Part shown: positions 45,369 to 54,547 of the stretch, one piece after another
Position numbering within the stretch: position 1 is the stretch's first letter
Layout: every line of letters begins with the position of its first letter
Source of the DNA: Abiotrophia sp. HMSC24B09
GTDB taxonomy: Bacteria; Bacillota; Bacilli; Lactobacillales; Aerococcaceae
Length of the DNA: 64,000 nucleotides
Direction of reading: 5' to 3'
NCBI RefSeq assembly: GCF_001815865.1
Contig: NZ_KV822213.1
Coordinates: forward strand, 34,666-98,665
Translations under genes and position numbers: made by a program
The notes under the pieces: model-generated
What the model was told of the DNA's origin: nothing
The model's input: the letters and a program-made list of their open reading frames with translations, nothing else
The model's database searches: none

Positions 45369-45947
45369 ATGACTTATTGGAATACCAATCGTCAGGCCTT
45401 CTTGGATGATTTGGCTCAACGTATCAAGCCCAAACGTTATCAGCACGTTCTGAGGGTGGAGCAGACGGCTATTGAATTGGCTGAACGCTATGGAGCGGAT
45501 GTCGAAGCGGTCAGCATTGCAGCTTTAGCTCATGACTATGCCAAAGACTTGGACGTGGAGCAGGCGCGTGTTCTGGCTCAGACTTTTTGGCCGCAAGTGG
45601 ATTTAAGTCAAGAGGGCAGCAACATTCTACATGGTCCTGCCGCAGCTCAAATACTTATGGACTGCTATGGTGTGACTGACCGTCGCATCCTAGAAGCGGT
45701 GGCTGGCCACACTGTGGGCTGGTATCAATTTGATTTAATCGGCAAGATTCTTTATCTAGCTGACTACATGGAACCAGGCCGCGATTTTCCAGGAGTTGAA
45801 GTAGCTCGGGAACTTGCTGCAACTGATTTGAACGTGGCATGCTGGTACAAAATGAAACGCACATTAACTTATTTAATTGAAAAGGAAAAAACTCTCTTTG
45901 ATGGAGCGGTAGAAATCTACAACCGCTGGTGCCAAGAGGGAATTTAG
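45369..45947 (+). CDS. yqeK: YqeK, HD-domain symmetrical Ap4A hydrolase
   Basis: A 192-residue HD-domain metallohydrolase. RYQHVLRVEQTA begins the domain, AHDYAKD near residue 57 carries the HD pair, and ILHGPAAA and ILYLADYMEPGRD are family motifs. Family members hydrolyse diadenosine tetraphosphate to two ADP. Starts 12 bases after nadD in the conserved block. Confidence 0.92.
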   Translation: MTYWNTNRQAFLDDLAQRIKPKRYQHVLRVEQTAIELAERYGADVEAVSIAALAHDYAKDLDVEQARVLAQTFWPQVDLSQEGSNILHGPAAAQILMDCYGVTDRRILEAVAGHTVGWYQFDLIGKILYLADYMEPGRDFPGVEVARELAATDLNVACWYKMKRTLTYLIEKEKTLFDGAVEIYNRWCQEGI

Positions 45948-45956
45948 GAGGAACCT

Positions 45957-46322
45957 ATGACAAAAACAGCTTTAGAAATTTTAGAATTAGCCGTCCGGGC
46001 AGCCGATGACCGTTTAGCCCAAGACATTGTGGCCTTAGATGTGCGCAATGTAACCCCTATCGCTGACTACTTTGTAGTCACACATGCCCGTAACGATAAA
46101 CAATTGGATGCCATTGTAGACTCCGTCGTAGAGGCAGCCCACAAGGAAGGCCTTGAAGTCAAGAACGTCGAAGGTAAAGACGGTGGTAAGTGGGTTCTGA
46201 TTGACTTAGTAGAAGTTATTATCCATGTCTTCCATTACACTGAACGCGACCACTACAATTTAGAAAAATTATGGCGTGACGCGCCATTAGTGGATGTCAG
46301 CGCCTGGGTTAGTGCTCAATGA
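45957..46322 (+). CDS. rsfS: Ribosomal silencing factor RsfS
   Basis: A 121-residue protein with the family features DVRNVTPIADYFVV near residue 24 and GKWVLIDLVEVIIHVF. It binds ribosomal protein uL14 and blocks subunit joining under starvation. AGGAGG before the ATG. Overlaps the next gene by four bases. Confidence 0.95.
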   Translation: MTKTALEILELAVRAADDRLAQDIVALDVRNVTPIADYFVVTHARNDKQLDAIVDSVVEAAHKEGLEVKNVEGKDGGKWVLIDLVEVIIHVFHYTERDHYNLEKLWRDAPLVDVSAWVSAQ

Positions 46323-47059
46323 GCGCCGGTAACTTCAGTCAAATAGCGCATGTCTATGACCACTTCAATGATTTAGAAATCTATGAGCGCTGGTTAGACT
46401 TTACTTTGACCAGTCGGGATCAAGCGCCAGGCAAGGTTTTAGATGCTGCCTGTGGGACGGGCTGGTTCACTCAGCTTTTGGCCCCTTTCTGTGGCCAAAT
46501 CTTAGGCTTTGACTACGACCCGGCCATGATTAAGGTAGCCCAGGAAGAGCCAGGCAACAGTGAGAATTCTGCCTATCTGGTAGCAGATCTTTTGGACTTG
46601 AGTGCCTTAGACCAAGATTATGATCTCATCACATGTTATGCGGACTCTCTTTGTTTTTTGGCCGGTCCTGACCAAGTGGCTAGAGCCTTGAAAGAGCTAT
46701 ATGAGCGATTGGCTCCAGGGGGGCAACTTTTGTTTGACGTTTGGTCGCCGCAACAAATTGAGAATTTTGATGGTTTTTCTTACTTTGATAGTGACGACCG
46801 CTATGCCTTGTTGTGGGATAGTGAGTCGGACATGGATCAATTAAGTGTCCAACACTATCTGACGGTTTTTGAACAAGTCGGGAGCCATTATCAAAGGACA
46901 GACGTCAACTTAGAAGAAAGAACCTATCCCTTAGCTTGGTACCAGTCAGCGCTGAGAGAAGCTGGCTTTAGCCAGGTAGAAGTACTAGTGGACTTCGGCC
47001 AGGCCTATTATCAGGAAGGGCAGACGGCTGACCGTTGGTTCTTCCGCGCTAGTAAGTAA
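46319..47059 (+). CDS. Class I SAM-dependent methyltransferase (YqeM-like)
   Basis: A 246-residue methyltransferase with motif I LDAACGTGWFT near residue 41 and GGQLLFDVWSP near residue 137. Its place after rsfS and before tmcAL matches YqeM of other Firmicutes. The substrate is unknown. ATGA overlap with rsfS. Confidence 0.88.
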   Translation: MSAGNFSQIAHVYDHFNDLEIYERWLDFTLTSRDQAPGKVLDAACGTGWFTQLLAPFCGQILGFDYDPAMIKVAQEEPGNSENSAYLVADLLDLSALDQDYDLITCYADSLCFLAGPDQVARALKELYERLAPGGQLLFDVWSPQQIENFDGFSYFDSDDRYALLWDSESDMDQLSVQHYLTVFEQVGSHYQRTDVNLEERTYPLAWYQSALREAGFSQVEVLVDFGQAYYQEGQTADRWFFRASK

Positions 47060-47083
47060 AGAGTCAGGAAAGGAGGCTAGACC

Positions 47084-48247
47084 ATGGCCCTGATAGGAAT
47101 TTTGGCGGAGTATAACCCCCTACATCGGGGGCATGCCTACCAACTGGACTGGGTCAAGCAACACTTTCCCCAAGACCAGATTCTGGTTTTAATGAGTGGC
47201 AATGTGGTCCAACGCGGCGAGTTTGCCATCATAGACAAATGGCATCGGGCTCAAGCTGCAGTAGCCGCAGGGGCTGATTTAGTGATCGAATTACCGACCC
47301 TGGCAAGTTTGCAGTCAGCGGATTACTTTGGTCGACATGGGATGGCTATCTTAGCCAAGTTAGGTGTGGAGCGGATTGTCTTTGGAACAGAAAGTGCCCA
47401 GATTGCTCAGCTTAAGGACTTCTTAGCTTGGGAAGCTCAGCATCAGGCTCATATCGACAAGGGTATTCAAGATGCGCTCAAGACTGGGTTAGCCTACCCA
47501 GCAGCCTATCAAGTGGCTATTCAGTCTCTGGCTGATTGGTCGGATCTAGCGCCTTGGCAGGCCAATCACCAGCTAGGGCTTCAATATCTTAAGACACTCG
47601 CTCAACTAGCGCCTGATTGTCAGGTGCTGAGCCTGCCTCGCTTGCAGGAAACTGAGGGTGGCCAGCCTATTCTGAGTGGGTCTGCTATTCGCCAAGCCTT
47701 TCGCCAGGGCCAGGAAATAACGGCAGATTTAGCAGCTGGCCTCCAGGGCCAACTTAGTCCTGAACTGGATGCACCTTGGTCAGCCTACTGGCCTTACCTG
47801 CGCTATCAGCTACTGACCCAACCGCCGGCTTCTCTAGAACAAATAGCCGGTGTCAAAGAAGGTTTAGCCAATCGCCTTAAGTCTCAAGCTGAGATTAAGG
47901 AGAAATGGGAGGACTGGCGTCAAGCCATGATTTCCAAGCGTTGGACTCAAGCTGCCATTCAGCGAGTGGCCATGGCCATTCTCTTGCAAATTCCTCAGAC
48001 GGCAGTGACTGCCTTTAACCAGGAAACGACACCCCAAGCCTTCAGATTGCTAGATGCCTCTCAAGCGGGGCGACCTTGGCTAGGGGCCTGGCGTAAGCGA
48101 GAGGATTTAAGTGTCTTTAGCCAATATAAACCTGCTTATGAGAAGGATTATGGCTGGAATTTAGCTGCGGACGCCATCTACCAGTTACGCCCGGGAGGAC
48201 AGATTCAGTCACAAGTCCAACCTAAACAAGTTCTCAGCTTTCTTTGA
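47084..48247 (+). CDS. tmcAL: tRNA(Met) cytidine acetate ligase
   Basis: A 387-residue nucleotidyltransferase-like enzyme (formerly YlbM), which uses acetate and ATP to form N4-acetylcytidine at the wobble base of elongator tRNA-Met. The GILAEYNPLHRGHAYQL motif lies at the N-terminus, followed by LMSGNVVQRGE and GSAIRQAF. AAGGAGG before the ATG. Last gene of the yqeG block. Confidence 0.93.
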   Translation: MALIGILAEYNPLHRGHAYQLDWVKQHFPQDQILVLMSGNVVQRGEFAIIDKWHRAQAAVAAGADLVIELPTLASLQSADYFGRHGMAILAKLGVERIVFGTESAQIAQLKDFLAWEAQHQAHIDKGIQDALKTGLAYPAAYQVAIQSLADWSDLAPWQANHQLGLQYLKTLAQLAPDCQVLSLPRLQETEGGQPILSGSAIRQAFRQGQEITADLAAGLQGQLSPELDAPWSAYWPYLRYQLLTQPPASLEQIAGVKEGLANRLKSQAEIKEKWEDWRQAMISKRWTQAAIQRVAMAILLQIPQTAVTAFNQETTPQAFRLLDASQAGRPWLGAWRKREDLSVFSQYKPAYEKDYGWNLAADAIYQLRPGGQIQSQVQPKQVLSFL

Positions 48248-48289
48248 CAAAAAAATTAGAAAGCTAGGCTGAAAAGGGGCCAGAAACGA

Positions 48290-48318
48290 TTGACAGGACC
48301 CTAAAATTTAAGTATAAT
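48290..48318 (+). promoter_or_regulatory. Consensus promoter of yceD-rpmF
   Basis: TTGACA at 48290-48295 and TATAAT at 48313-48318 with a 17-base spacer: a full-consensus promoter. Confidence 0.88.
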
Positions 48319-48346
48319 ACAAGAGTCGTTTTAGAGGTGATATTAG

Positions 48347-48898
48347 ATGAAATGGACCTTACGTAAAATTCGCGACCACAAGGAAGAGCTACTCCACTTC
48401 GATGTCGAATTGGATGTGGCGGCCAAGGTGCAAGCGATGGAACCGTCAATTCTCCATTTAACTCCCGTTCAAGTAACAGGTTATTTCGTTGCTCATGGAC
48501 AGGAAATATTCTTGCATTGTACCGCAAGTACAGTGATGACATTGCCATCAACTCGCAGCTTAGAACCTGTGCCGGTTCATTTACAAGTTCCGATTGACGA
48601 ACGCTATGTGATGCCGGAATATGATGCGAATGCCGATGAGTACGAGGAGACGACAATTGTGCTCGAACACGATTATATCGACCTCGAGTTAGCAGTCATC
48701 GATGCCTTACTATTGAATCTCCCAATGCGTGTCGTTGGTGAAGAGGAAGAGACGGCTGCATTACCAAGTGGCAAGGATTGGGCTGTGTTGACGGAGACGG
48801 ATTATCTAGCAAGTCTAGAACGTCAGTCATCGGAAGCAGGGGACCCACGCTTTGCTAATCTAAGAGCTCTATTAAACGAAGCCAATGCGGATGAGTAA
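48347..48898 (+). CDS. YceD/DUF177-family protein
   Basis: A 183-residue acidic protein of the YceD family, recognised from its position just before rpmF and the segments VQVTGYFVAHGQEIFLHC and LELAVIDALLLNLPMRV. In plants and bacteria the family is needed for 23S rRNA accumulation. GAGGTGAT precedes the ATG. Confidence 0.88.
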   Translation: MKWTLRKIRDHKEELLHFDVELDVAAKVQAMEPSILHLTPVQVTGYFVAHGQEIFLHCTASTVMTLPSTRSLEPVPVHLQVPIDERYVMPEYDANADEYEETTIVLEHDYIDLELAVIDALLLNLPMRVVGEEEETAALPSGKDWAVLTETDYLASLERQSSEAGDPRFANLRALLNEANADE

Positions 48899-48936
48899 TC
48901 TTATTCATTCCACAAATTTTTCAGGAGGTGTAAACC

Positions 48937-49116
48937 ATGGCAGTACCAAAGAGAAGAACTTCAAAAGCACGTAAAAACAGACGTCGTACCCATTTCAAAT
49001 TAGTTGTTCCAGGAATGAACCCTTGTCCTGAGTGTGGTGAATTACGTTTAAGTCACCGTGTATGCTCAAACTGTGGTTACTACGACGGCAAACAAGTCGT
49101 AGCCAAGGAAGCTTAA
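48937..49116 (+). CDS. rpmF: Ribosomal protein bL32
   Basis: A 59-residue protein starting [19 protein letters not shown], with two CxxC pairs (CPEC and CSNC) for one zinc ion. Zinc-type, not the cysteine-free form used under zinc limitation. AGGAGGTG before the ATG. Co-transcribed with yceD, as in most bacteria. Confidence 0.97.
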   Translation: MAVPKRRTSKARKNRRRTHFKLVVPGMNPCPECGELRLSHRVCSNCGYYDGKQVVAKEA

Positions 49117-49131
49117 TTATAGTAATGTTGA

Positions 49132-49162
49132 GGAAGTCATCCAATCGGATGGCTTTTTTCTT
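49132..49162 (+). terminator. Intrinsic terminator after rpmF
   Basis: AAGTCATCC / GGATGGCTT stem with an AATC loop, then TTTTTCTTTT. Confidence 0.85.
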
Positions 49163-49207
49163 TTGCCCTTGTCGCTTGCCTAGCAGAGCTGATGTAGGAG
49201 CATCCTG

Positions 49208-49224
49208 CTTGACCTTTATTGACC
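49208..49224 (+). promoter_or_regulatory. CtsR operator at the clpP promoter
   Basis: Two TTGACC heptad cores at 49209-49214 and 49219-49224 (CTTGACC TTT ATTGACC), the direct-repeat-with-three-base-gap layout of a CtsR box. It covers the -35 box. Confidence 0.8.
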
Positions 49225-49237
49225 AAAAGGGTATACT
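49209..49237 (+). promoter_or_regulatory. clpP promoter
   Basis: TTGACC at 49209-49214 and TATACT at 49232-49237 with a 17-base spacer, overlapped by the CtsR box. Confidence 0.75.
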
Positions 49238-49284
49238 GAGACAGTAGTAATCGGCTCAGAGCCGAATCCGAAGGAGGAAAGGGA

Positions 49285-49881
49285 ATGAACTTAATTCCTA
49301 CAGTCATTGAACAATCGTCACGTGGCGAACGCGCCTACGATATTTATTCACGACTCTTAAAAGACCGTATTGTCATGTTATCCGGTCCTATTGATGATGC
49401 GGTGGCTAACAGTGTAATTGCCCAACTCTTATTCTTGGATGCCCAAGATCCTGACAAGGACATTTATCTCTATATTAATTCACCAGGTGGGAGTGTCTCT
49501 GCCGGTTTAGCTATCTTCGATACTATGAACTTCATCAATGCCGATGTACAAACTATCGTAATCGGGATGGCGGCTTCTATGGGGGCTTTCCTTCTAGCGG
49601 CAGGGGAAAAGGGCAAACGCTATGCCTTACCTAACGCAGAAGTGATGATTCACCAACCTTTGGGTGGAGCCCAAGGTCAAGCGACCGAAATTGAAATTGC
49701 CGCAAAGCATATTTTGAAGACTCGCGATACGCTTAACAAGATTTTGGCCGAACGTACTGGTCAAACCCTTAAGGTTATTGCCCGCGATACAGATCGCGAC
49801 AACTACATGTCAGCTGAAGAGGCGGTTAAATATGGCCTGGTTGATGCCATCATGACCAATTCTAAGAATCTCAAAAAATAA
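49285..49881 (+). CDS. clpP: ATP-dependent Clp protease proteolytic subunit
   Basis: A 198-residue serine protease that forms a double heptamer and works with ClpC, ClpE or ClpX. The catalytic Ser lies in [10 protein letters not shown] near residue 98, His in VMIHQPLGG near residue 123, and Asp in [13 protein letters not shown] near residue 172. Regulation by the heat-shock repressor CtsR is likely from the operator over its promoter. AAGGAGG before the ATG. Confidence 0.97.
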   Translation: MNLIPTVIEQSSRGERAYDIYSRLLKDRIVMLSGPIDDAVANSVIAQLLFLDAQDPDKDIYLYINSPGGSVSAGLAIFDTMNFINADVQTIVIGMAASMGAFLLAAGEKGKRYALPNAEVMIHQPLGGAQGQATEIEIAAKHILKTRDTLNKILAERTGQTLKVIARDTDRDNYMSAEEAVKYGLVDAIMTNSKNLKK

Positions 49882-49889
49882 TTTCAAGC

Positions 49890-49920
49890 AGCGCTTGCCC
49901 ATTAGGGCAGGCGCTATTTT
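49890..49920 (+). terminator. Intrinsic terminator after clpP
   Basis: Perfect AGCGC(T)TGCCC / GGGCAGGCGCT arms around ATTA (one G-T pair), then ATTTTG. Confidence 0.8.
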
Positions 49921-49990
49921 GTATCTAGGTAGCTGCGTATAGGTTAGGGAAAAGCTAGAGAATTTTTTCGTATTTTCTTGACTTTAGGAC

Positions 49991-50019
49991 TTGAAATTTG
50001 CTGAAAACAGGTGTAAGAT
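49991..50019 (+). promoter_or_regulatory. tRNA-Lys promoter
   Basis: TTGAAA at 49991-49996 and TAAGAT at 50014-50019 with a 17-base spacer, 26 bases before the tRNA. Confidence 0.6.
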
Positions 50020-50045
50020 AATGAAGTAAGCTATTTAAGCTTTAC

Positions 50046-50118
50046 GGGGGTATAGCTCAGTTGGTAGAGCAAATGACTCTTAATCATTGGGTCTAGGGTT
50101 CGAGTCCCTATACCCCCA
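50046..50118 (+). tRNA. tRNA-Lys (anticodon CUU)
   Basis: A complete 73-base cloverleaf: acceptor GGGGGTA / TACCCCC, D arm GCTC...GAGC, anticodon loop CTCTTAA with CTT at 50079-50081, T arm TAGGG TTCGAGT CCCTA, discriminator A. The 3' CCA is not encoded. It reads AAG codons. Confidence 0.96.
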
Positions 50119-50122
50119 TTTT

Positions 50123-50151
50123 ACTCGCCTTTTGCTAGGCGAGTTTTTTTC
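50123..50151 (+). terminator. Intrinsic terminator after tRNA-Lys
   Basis: ACTCGCC / GGCGAGT arms around an eight-base loop, followed by eight T. Confidence 0.9.
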
Positions 50152-50186
50152 TTTTTTCAGGCTGAGTTTAGTCTCAGTTTTTTACA

Positions 50187-50215
50187 TTGTAATTCCCTAC
50201 CATAACTGCTATAAT
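50187..50215 (+). promoter_or_regulatory. potABCD promoter
   Basis: TTGTAA at 50187-50192 and TATAAT at 50210-50215 with a 17-base spacer. Confidence 0.6.
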
Positions 50216-50224
50216 CAAACTCAG

Positions 50225-50298
50225 TGAGGGGTCCCCTCATGGCAAAAAAACTACCCAAAAGGAGTCAATAATTGTCGAAAAAATAACCCCTATGGGGG
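50225..50298 (+). promoter_or_regulatory. potA leader with two GC-rich inverted repeats
   Basis: TGAGGGGTCCCCTCA at 50225-50239 is an inverted repeat right at the predicted transcription start, and CCCC-TAT-GGGG at 50287-50297 lies just before the Shine-Dalgarno. The two elements can also pair with each other (GGGG of one with CCCC of the other), so alternative structures near the ribosome site are possible. Confidence 0.5.
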
Positions 50299-50314
50299 CA
50301 ACAGGAGCAATGTA

Positions 50315-51406
50315 ATGAATAAAACGCAATACAGCGTGGTTCTCAAAGGCGTTACTAAGTCTTATGATGACCAGCAAGTCTTAAAGTCGATTGATATGGA
50401 GCTTGAAAAAGGCAAGTTCTATACCTTATTAGGTCCCTCTGGCTGCGGTAAGACAACTATCTTACGAATTATCGCAGGCTTTTCTTCGGCCACTAGTGGT
50501 CAGGTTTATTTGGATGGTGAGCCGGTCACAGACGTGCCTGCCAATCAACGGAAGGTCAATACAGTCTTTCAAGACTATGCCCTCTTCCCTCATATGAATG
50601 TTTACGACAATATTGCCTTCGGTCTATCTGTTAAAAAGGTAGATAAGGCAACAATTAAGGAAAAGGTAACGGAAGCCCTCAAGATGGTCCGACTCTCAGG
50701 TTATGAGAATCGTGCAATCTCTGAAATGTCTGGGGGTCAGCGCCAACGTGTGGCTATCGCCCGTGCCTTGGTAAATGAGCCAGAAGTGCTCTTGCTAGAT
50801 GAGCCTCTATCAGCTCTGGACTTGAAGTTACGTACCGATATGCAGTACGAATTGCGTGAACTGCAACGTCGACTAGGCATTACCTTCGTCTTCGTCACTC
50901 ATGACCAGGAAGAAGCGCTTGCCATGTCCGACTGGATTTTTGTCATGAATAACGGGGAAATTATCCAATCAGGGACCCCAGTAGACATTTACGATGAACC
51001 AATTAACCACTATGTTGCCGACTTTATCGGTGAATCTAACATTGTGGATGCCCGCATGATTGAAGATTACCGCGTAGAATTTGTTGGTAAGGTCTTTGAC
51101 TGTGAGGATGCTGGTATTCCAGCTGGTGAAATGGTTGAGATTGTTATCCGTCCCGAAGATATCGACGTAACCACGCCTGAAAAGGGCAAGCTGATTGCGA
51201 CCGTCGATACCATGCTTTTCCGTGGCGTCTTCAACGAAGTCATCGCCTATGACGAAGATGGCAACGAGTGGATGATTCATACCACTAAGAAGGTGACCGC
51301 TGGGGCCAAAGTAGGTCTCTTCTTTGAACCAGATGCCATCCACGTAATGCGCTTCAATGAGTCGGAAGAAGATTTCGATGCCCGCCTAGAACAGTACGAA
51401 GACTAG
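50315..51406 (+). CDS. potA: Spermidine/putrescine ABC transporter ATPase
   Basis: A 363-residue ATPase subunit with Walker [10 protein letters not shown] near residue 38, signature [15 protein letters not shown], Walker [13 protein letters not shown] and switch THDQEEA. A C-terminal TOBE-type regulatory domain covers about residues 235-363. CAGGAG is seven bases before the ATG. First gene of a complete polyamine importer, with the permeases and binding protein following in order. Confidence 0.95.
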   Translation: MNKTQYSVVLKGVTKSYDDQQVLKSIDMELEKGKFYTLLGPSGCGKTTILRIIAGFSSATSGQVYLDGEPVTDVPANQRKVNTVFQDYALFPHMNVYDNIAFGLSVKKVDKATIKEKVTEALKMVRLSGYENRAISEMSGGQRQRVAIARALVNEPEVLLLDEPLSALDLKLRTDMQYELRELQRRLGITFVFVTHDQEEALAMSDWIFVMNNGEIIQSGTPVDIYDEPINHYVADFIGESNIVDARMIEDYRVEFVGKVFDCEDAGIPAGEMVEIVIRPEDIDVTTPEKGKLIATVDTMLFRGVFNEVIAYDEDGNEWMIHTTKKVTAGAKVGLFFEPDAIHVMRFNESEEDFDARLEQYED

Positions 51407-51416
51407 GAGGGGGCCT

Positions 51417-52235
51417 ATGAACCGCAAGTATAACCATCTCTATGCTATTCCTTATTATCTCTGGCTAGGTCTCTTCGTTATTTTACCCTTGGTCTTAGTT
51501 TTGGGTTCTTCCTTCTTTGATATTCATGGGAACTTTACCTTGGCCAACTATGCTGAGTATTTTTCTTCTATTAACTATATCAAGATGACTATGAACTCCT
51601 TTATCTATGCTGGGCTCTTGACCATAATTACGCTAGCTCTTAGCTATCCTATGGCCTATCTGCTTAGCAAAACAAAGCACCGTCAGCTCTGGATGCTTTT
51701 GGTCTTGCTGCCAACCTGGATTAACCTCTTGCTTAAGGCTTATGCCTTCATCGGCCTCTTGAGTCAGACTGGCTCAGTCAACCAATTCCTGACCTTTATG
51801 GGGATTGGACCTAAGCAGTTACTCTTTACCGATGCGGCCTTTCTCTTGGTAGCTGGTTATATCGAATTGCCATTTATGATTATGCCTATTTATAACTCTA
51901 TTACGGAGATTCCACATTCCTTGATGGAAGCATCTTCAGACTTAGGGGCCTCAAAATGGGCGACCCTTCGTCGCGTTGTCTTCCCACTGTCTATGCCCGG
52001 CGTGCGTTCAGGGATTCAGGCGGTCTTTATTCCGTCCTTGTCCCTCTTCATGTTGACTCGTCTCATTGGTGGGAACCGGGTCATTACCTTGGGGACAGCC
52101 GTTGAACAACACTTCATGGTCACTCAGAACCGAGGCATGGGTTCCACCATTGGGGTCGTCCTCATGGTGCTCATGGTGCTAGTCATGTACTTAACCCGCG
52201 ACCGTAAGGATAAGGGGGCTATGACTCATGAATAA
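51417..52235 (+). CDS. potB: Spermidine/putrescine ABC transporter permease PotB
   Basis: A 272-residue permease with about six transmembrane helices and the EAA loop MEASSDLGASKWATLRRVVF near residue 170. AGGAGG precedes the ATG. It overlaps potC by eight bases and forms the pore with PotC. Confidence 0.94.
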   Translation: MNRKYNHLYAIPYYLWLGLFVILPLVLVLGSSFFDIHGNFTLANYAEYFSSINYIKMTMNSFIYAGLLTIITLALSYPMAYLLSKTKHRQLWMLLVLLPTWINLLLKAYAFIGLLSQTGSVNQFLTFMGIGPKQLLFTDAAFLLVAGYIELPFMIMPIYNSITEIPHSLMEASSDLGASKWATLRRVVFPLSMPGVRSGIQAVFIPSLSLFMLTRLIGGNRVITLGTAVEQHFMVTQNRGMGSTIGVVLMVLMVLVMYLTRDRKDKGAMTHE

Positions 52236-53055
52236 GATTTTTAAGTTTTCTAACCTATATCTCTGGTTTATGTTCGCCGTTCTCTACTTGCCAATTTTCT
52301 ATTTGATTTTCTACTCCTTTAATGCAGGAGGGGATATGAATAGTTTTACTGGCTTTACTTTAAACCACTATACCAAGGTCTTTGGCGATACCCGTCTTAT
52401 GATTTTTATTCTCAACACCTTCATTTTAGCCCTCTTATCAGCCTTGTTGGCAACAGCCATTGGGACTTTAGGGGCAATCATGATTTACTATTTGAGACAG
52501 AAATCCAAACGTCAGTTAGTACTAAACCTTAACAATATTCTGATGGTAACGCCTGACGTTATGATTGGGGCAAGTTTCCTCATTCTCTTCAGCCTCTTGG
52601 CCATTCAATTAGGTTTCTTCAGTGTTCTCTTGGCTCACATTGCCTTTAACGTCCCAATTGTGGTCCTTATGGTGCTACCGCGTCTCTATGAAATGAATGA
52701 TACCATGGTGACCGCTGCTCAGGACTTAGGGGCTAACTACTTCCAAGTCTTGACTCGAGTAGTCTTGCCAAGCATCGCGTCAGGGATTATGGCCGGTTTC
52801 TTCATGGCCTTTACCTATTCTCTGGATGACTTTGCAGTCACCTTCTTCTTGGCAGGGAATGGTTTCTCAACCTTATCAGTTGAAATCTACTCGCGTGCAC
52901 GTCGCGGTATTAGCCTTGAAATCAACGCTATCTCTACTTTGATGTTTATCATGAGTTTGATTTTGGTAATCGGTTATTACTTCATCCAAACAGGGGAACA
53001 ACGCCGACTCAATCGTATGGCTAAGGCACAGAAGGGAGGCCGTCGCCGTGCGTAA
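52228..53055 (+). CDS. potC: Spermidine/putrescine ABC transporter permease PotC
   Basis: A 275-residue permease with about six transmembrane helices and the EAA loop AAQDLGANYFQVLTRVVLP. Overlaps both potB and potD by eight bases, so the pot genes are translationally coupled. Confidence 0.94.
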   Translation: MNKIFKFSNLYLWFMFAVLYLPIFYLIFYSFNAGGDMNSFTGFTLNHYTKVFGDTRLMIFILNTFILALLSALLATAIGTLGAIMIYYLRQKSKRQLVLNLNNILMVTPDVMIGASFLILFSLLAIQLGFFSVLLAHIAFNVPIVVLMVLPRLYEMNDTMVTAAQDLGANYFQVLTRVVLPSIASGIMAGFFMAFTYSLDDFAVTFFLAGNGFSTLSVEIYSRARRGISLEINAISTLMFIMSLILVIGYYFIQTGEQRRLNRMAKAQKGGRRRA

Positions 53056-54121
53056 GATTGTTCAAGGGATTCTAGCGATTCTGGCTATTAGTGCTGTCCT
53101 CTTCGGTGTTCGGTATCAGTTGGAACATGCAGAGGGCTATACCGGTGACAAGGTCATTAACTTCTATAACTGGGGCGATTATATCGACCCAGAACTACTC
53201 AAGGAATTTGAGGCCGAGACAGGCTACAAGGTCATCTATGAGACCTTCGATTCTAACGAGGCCATGATGGCTAAAATCCGTCAAGGTGGGACTCCTTATG
53301 ATATCACGGTTCCTAGTGAGTACATGATTCAGGAAATGATGAAGGACGGCATGGTCTTGCCTTTGGATCACAGTAAGCTAAGCAACCTACAGCACTTGGA
53401 TCAACGTTTCTTGAACCTAGACTTCGACCCGGATAACAAGTATTCTGTTCCTTACTTCTGGGGCACCCTTGGAATTGTGTATGACACCAGCAAATACAGC
53501 GAAGAAGACTTCCAGTCATGGAATGATCTCTGGCGACCAGAATTGCGTAATGACATTCTGATTTATGATGGCGCACGTGAGGTAATGGGAATTGGCCTCC
53601 AATCCTTGGGCTACTCCCTCAATGAAACGGATGACCTAGCGCTTGAGTTGGCGACAGTTAAGCTCAAGCAATTAATGCCAAACATCCGGGCTATGGTGTC
53701 GGATGAGATTAAGATGTACCTATCTCAAGGTGAAGCGGGCGTCGGTATTACCTTTTCGGGGGAAGCCAAGACTGCCTTGGAACGTAATCCTAAGTTAGCT
53801 TATACAGTACCTAAGGAAGGTTCCAACATCTGGTTTGATAATATTGTTATTCCTAAAACAGCGCGCAATGTAGAAGGTGCCTATGCCTTGATTAACTTCC
53901 TCTTGCGCCCCGATGTGGCAGCACGTAATGCCGAGTATATTGGTTACGCAACTCCCAACAAGACTGCGATGGAGCAGTTACCTGAAGATGTAACGCAAGA
54001 CACGGCTTTCTACCCTGACGATGAGCTCATTGCTCGCTTAGAAGTATATAAGGGCTTGGGGCAAGCCAAACTTGTTGAATACAATGACCATTTCTTAGAG
54101 GTCAAGATTGAGGCTAAATAG
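53048..54121 (+). CDS. potD: Spermidine/putrescine-binding protein PotD, membrane-anchored
   Basis: A 357-residue polyamine-binding protein. The N-terminus is a hydrophobic signal/anchor (about residues 5-22) without a lipobox cysteine, as I recall for streptococcal PotD. The mature part starts with INFYNWGDYIDPELLKEFE and has TFDSNEAMMAKIRQGGTPYD and VPSEYMIQEM. GTG start at 53048, preceded by AGGAGG-like AAGGGAGG. The stop overlaps the next start by one base. Confidence 0.93.
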   Translation: MRKIVQGILAILAISAVLFGVRYQLEHAEGYTGDKVINFYNWGDYIDPELLKEFEAETGYKVIYETFDSNEAMMAKIRQGGTPYDITVPSEYMIQEMMKDGMVLPLDHSKLSNLQHLDQRFLNLDFDPDNKYSVPYFWGTLGIVYDTSKYSEEDFQSWNDLWRPELRNDILIYDGAREVMGIGLQSLGYSLNETDDLALELATVKLKQLMPNIRAMVSDEIKMYLSQGEAGVGITFSGEAKTALERNPKLAYTVPKEGSNIWFDNIVIPKTARNVEGAYALINFLLRPDVAARNAEYIGYATPNKTAMEQLPEDVTQDTAFYPDDELIARLEVYKGLGQAKLVEYNDHFLEVKIEAK

Positions 54122-54510
54122 TGAAAACCAGATTATCGACTCAAATTTTGAGCTTTTTGGTGGTCGGTGGCCTCTCGACACTCATTGACTTTGCTATCGT
54201 CTATGGTCTCAATGGTATCCTGGGCTGGCATTATCAGTTAGCAGTCCTCATCGCCTTTGTCCTAGCTACCATCTTCAATTACTGGGCAAGCATGCGTTTC
54301 ACCTTCGAAAGCAAGTTTAGCCCGGAACAAAAACATCAAGAGTTTTTGCTCTTTCTAATCTTAAGCTTACTGGGTTTAGCTCTTACAGCTGGACTCATGT
54401 GGGTGGCAGTCGATGCCATGCATTGGCCGGTCATGCCAGCTAAGGTGGCGGTGACAGCTATTGTCATGGTCTTCAACTTCCTGACTCGCAAACTCTTGCT
54501 AGAAAAATAA
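54121..54510 (+). CDS. GtrA-family membrane protein
   Basis: A 129-residue protein with four predicted transmembrane helices, starting RLSTQILSFLVVGGLSTLID and containing FNYWASMRFTF, both typical of GtrA/DPMS-type proteins. The family helps move lipid-linked sugars or associates with glycosyltransferases. GTG start overlaps the potD stop, so it belongs to the pot operon, though no polyamine link is known. Confidence 0.85.
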   Translation: MKTRLSTQILSFLVVGGLSTLIDFAIVYGLNGILGWHYQLAVLIAFVLATIFNYWASMRFTFESKFSPEQKHQEFLLFLILSLLGLALTAGLMWVAVDAMHWPVMPAKVAVTAIVMVFNFLTRKLLLEK

Positions 54511-54516
54511 AGTATC

Positions 54517-54547
54517 AAGCTGACATCTCAGGATGTCAGCTTTTTTT
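54517..54547 (+). terminator. Intrinsic terminator of the pot operon
   Basis: Perfect AAGCTGACATC / GATGTCAGCTT stem with a TCAG loop, then TTTTT. Confidence 0.9.
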
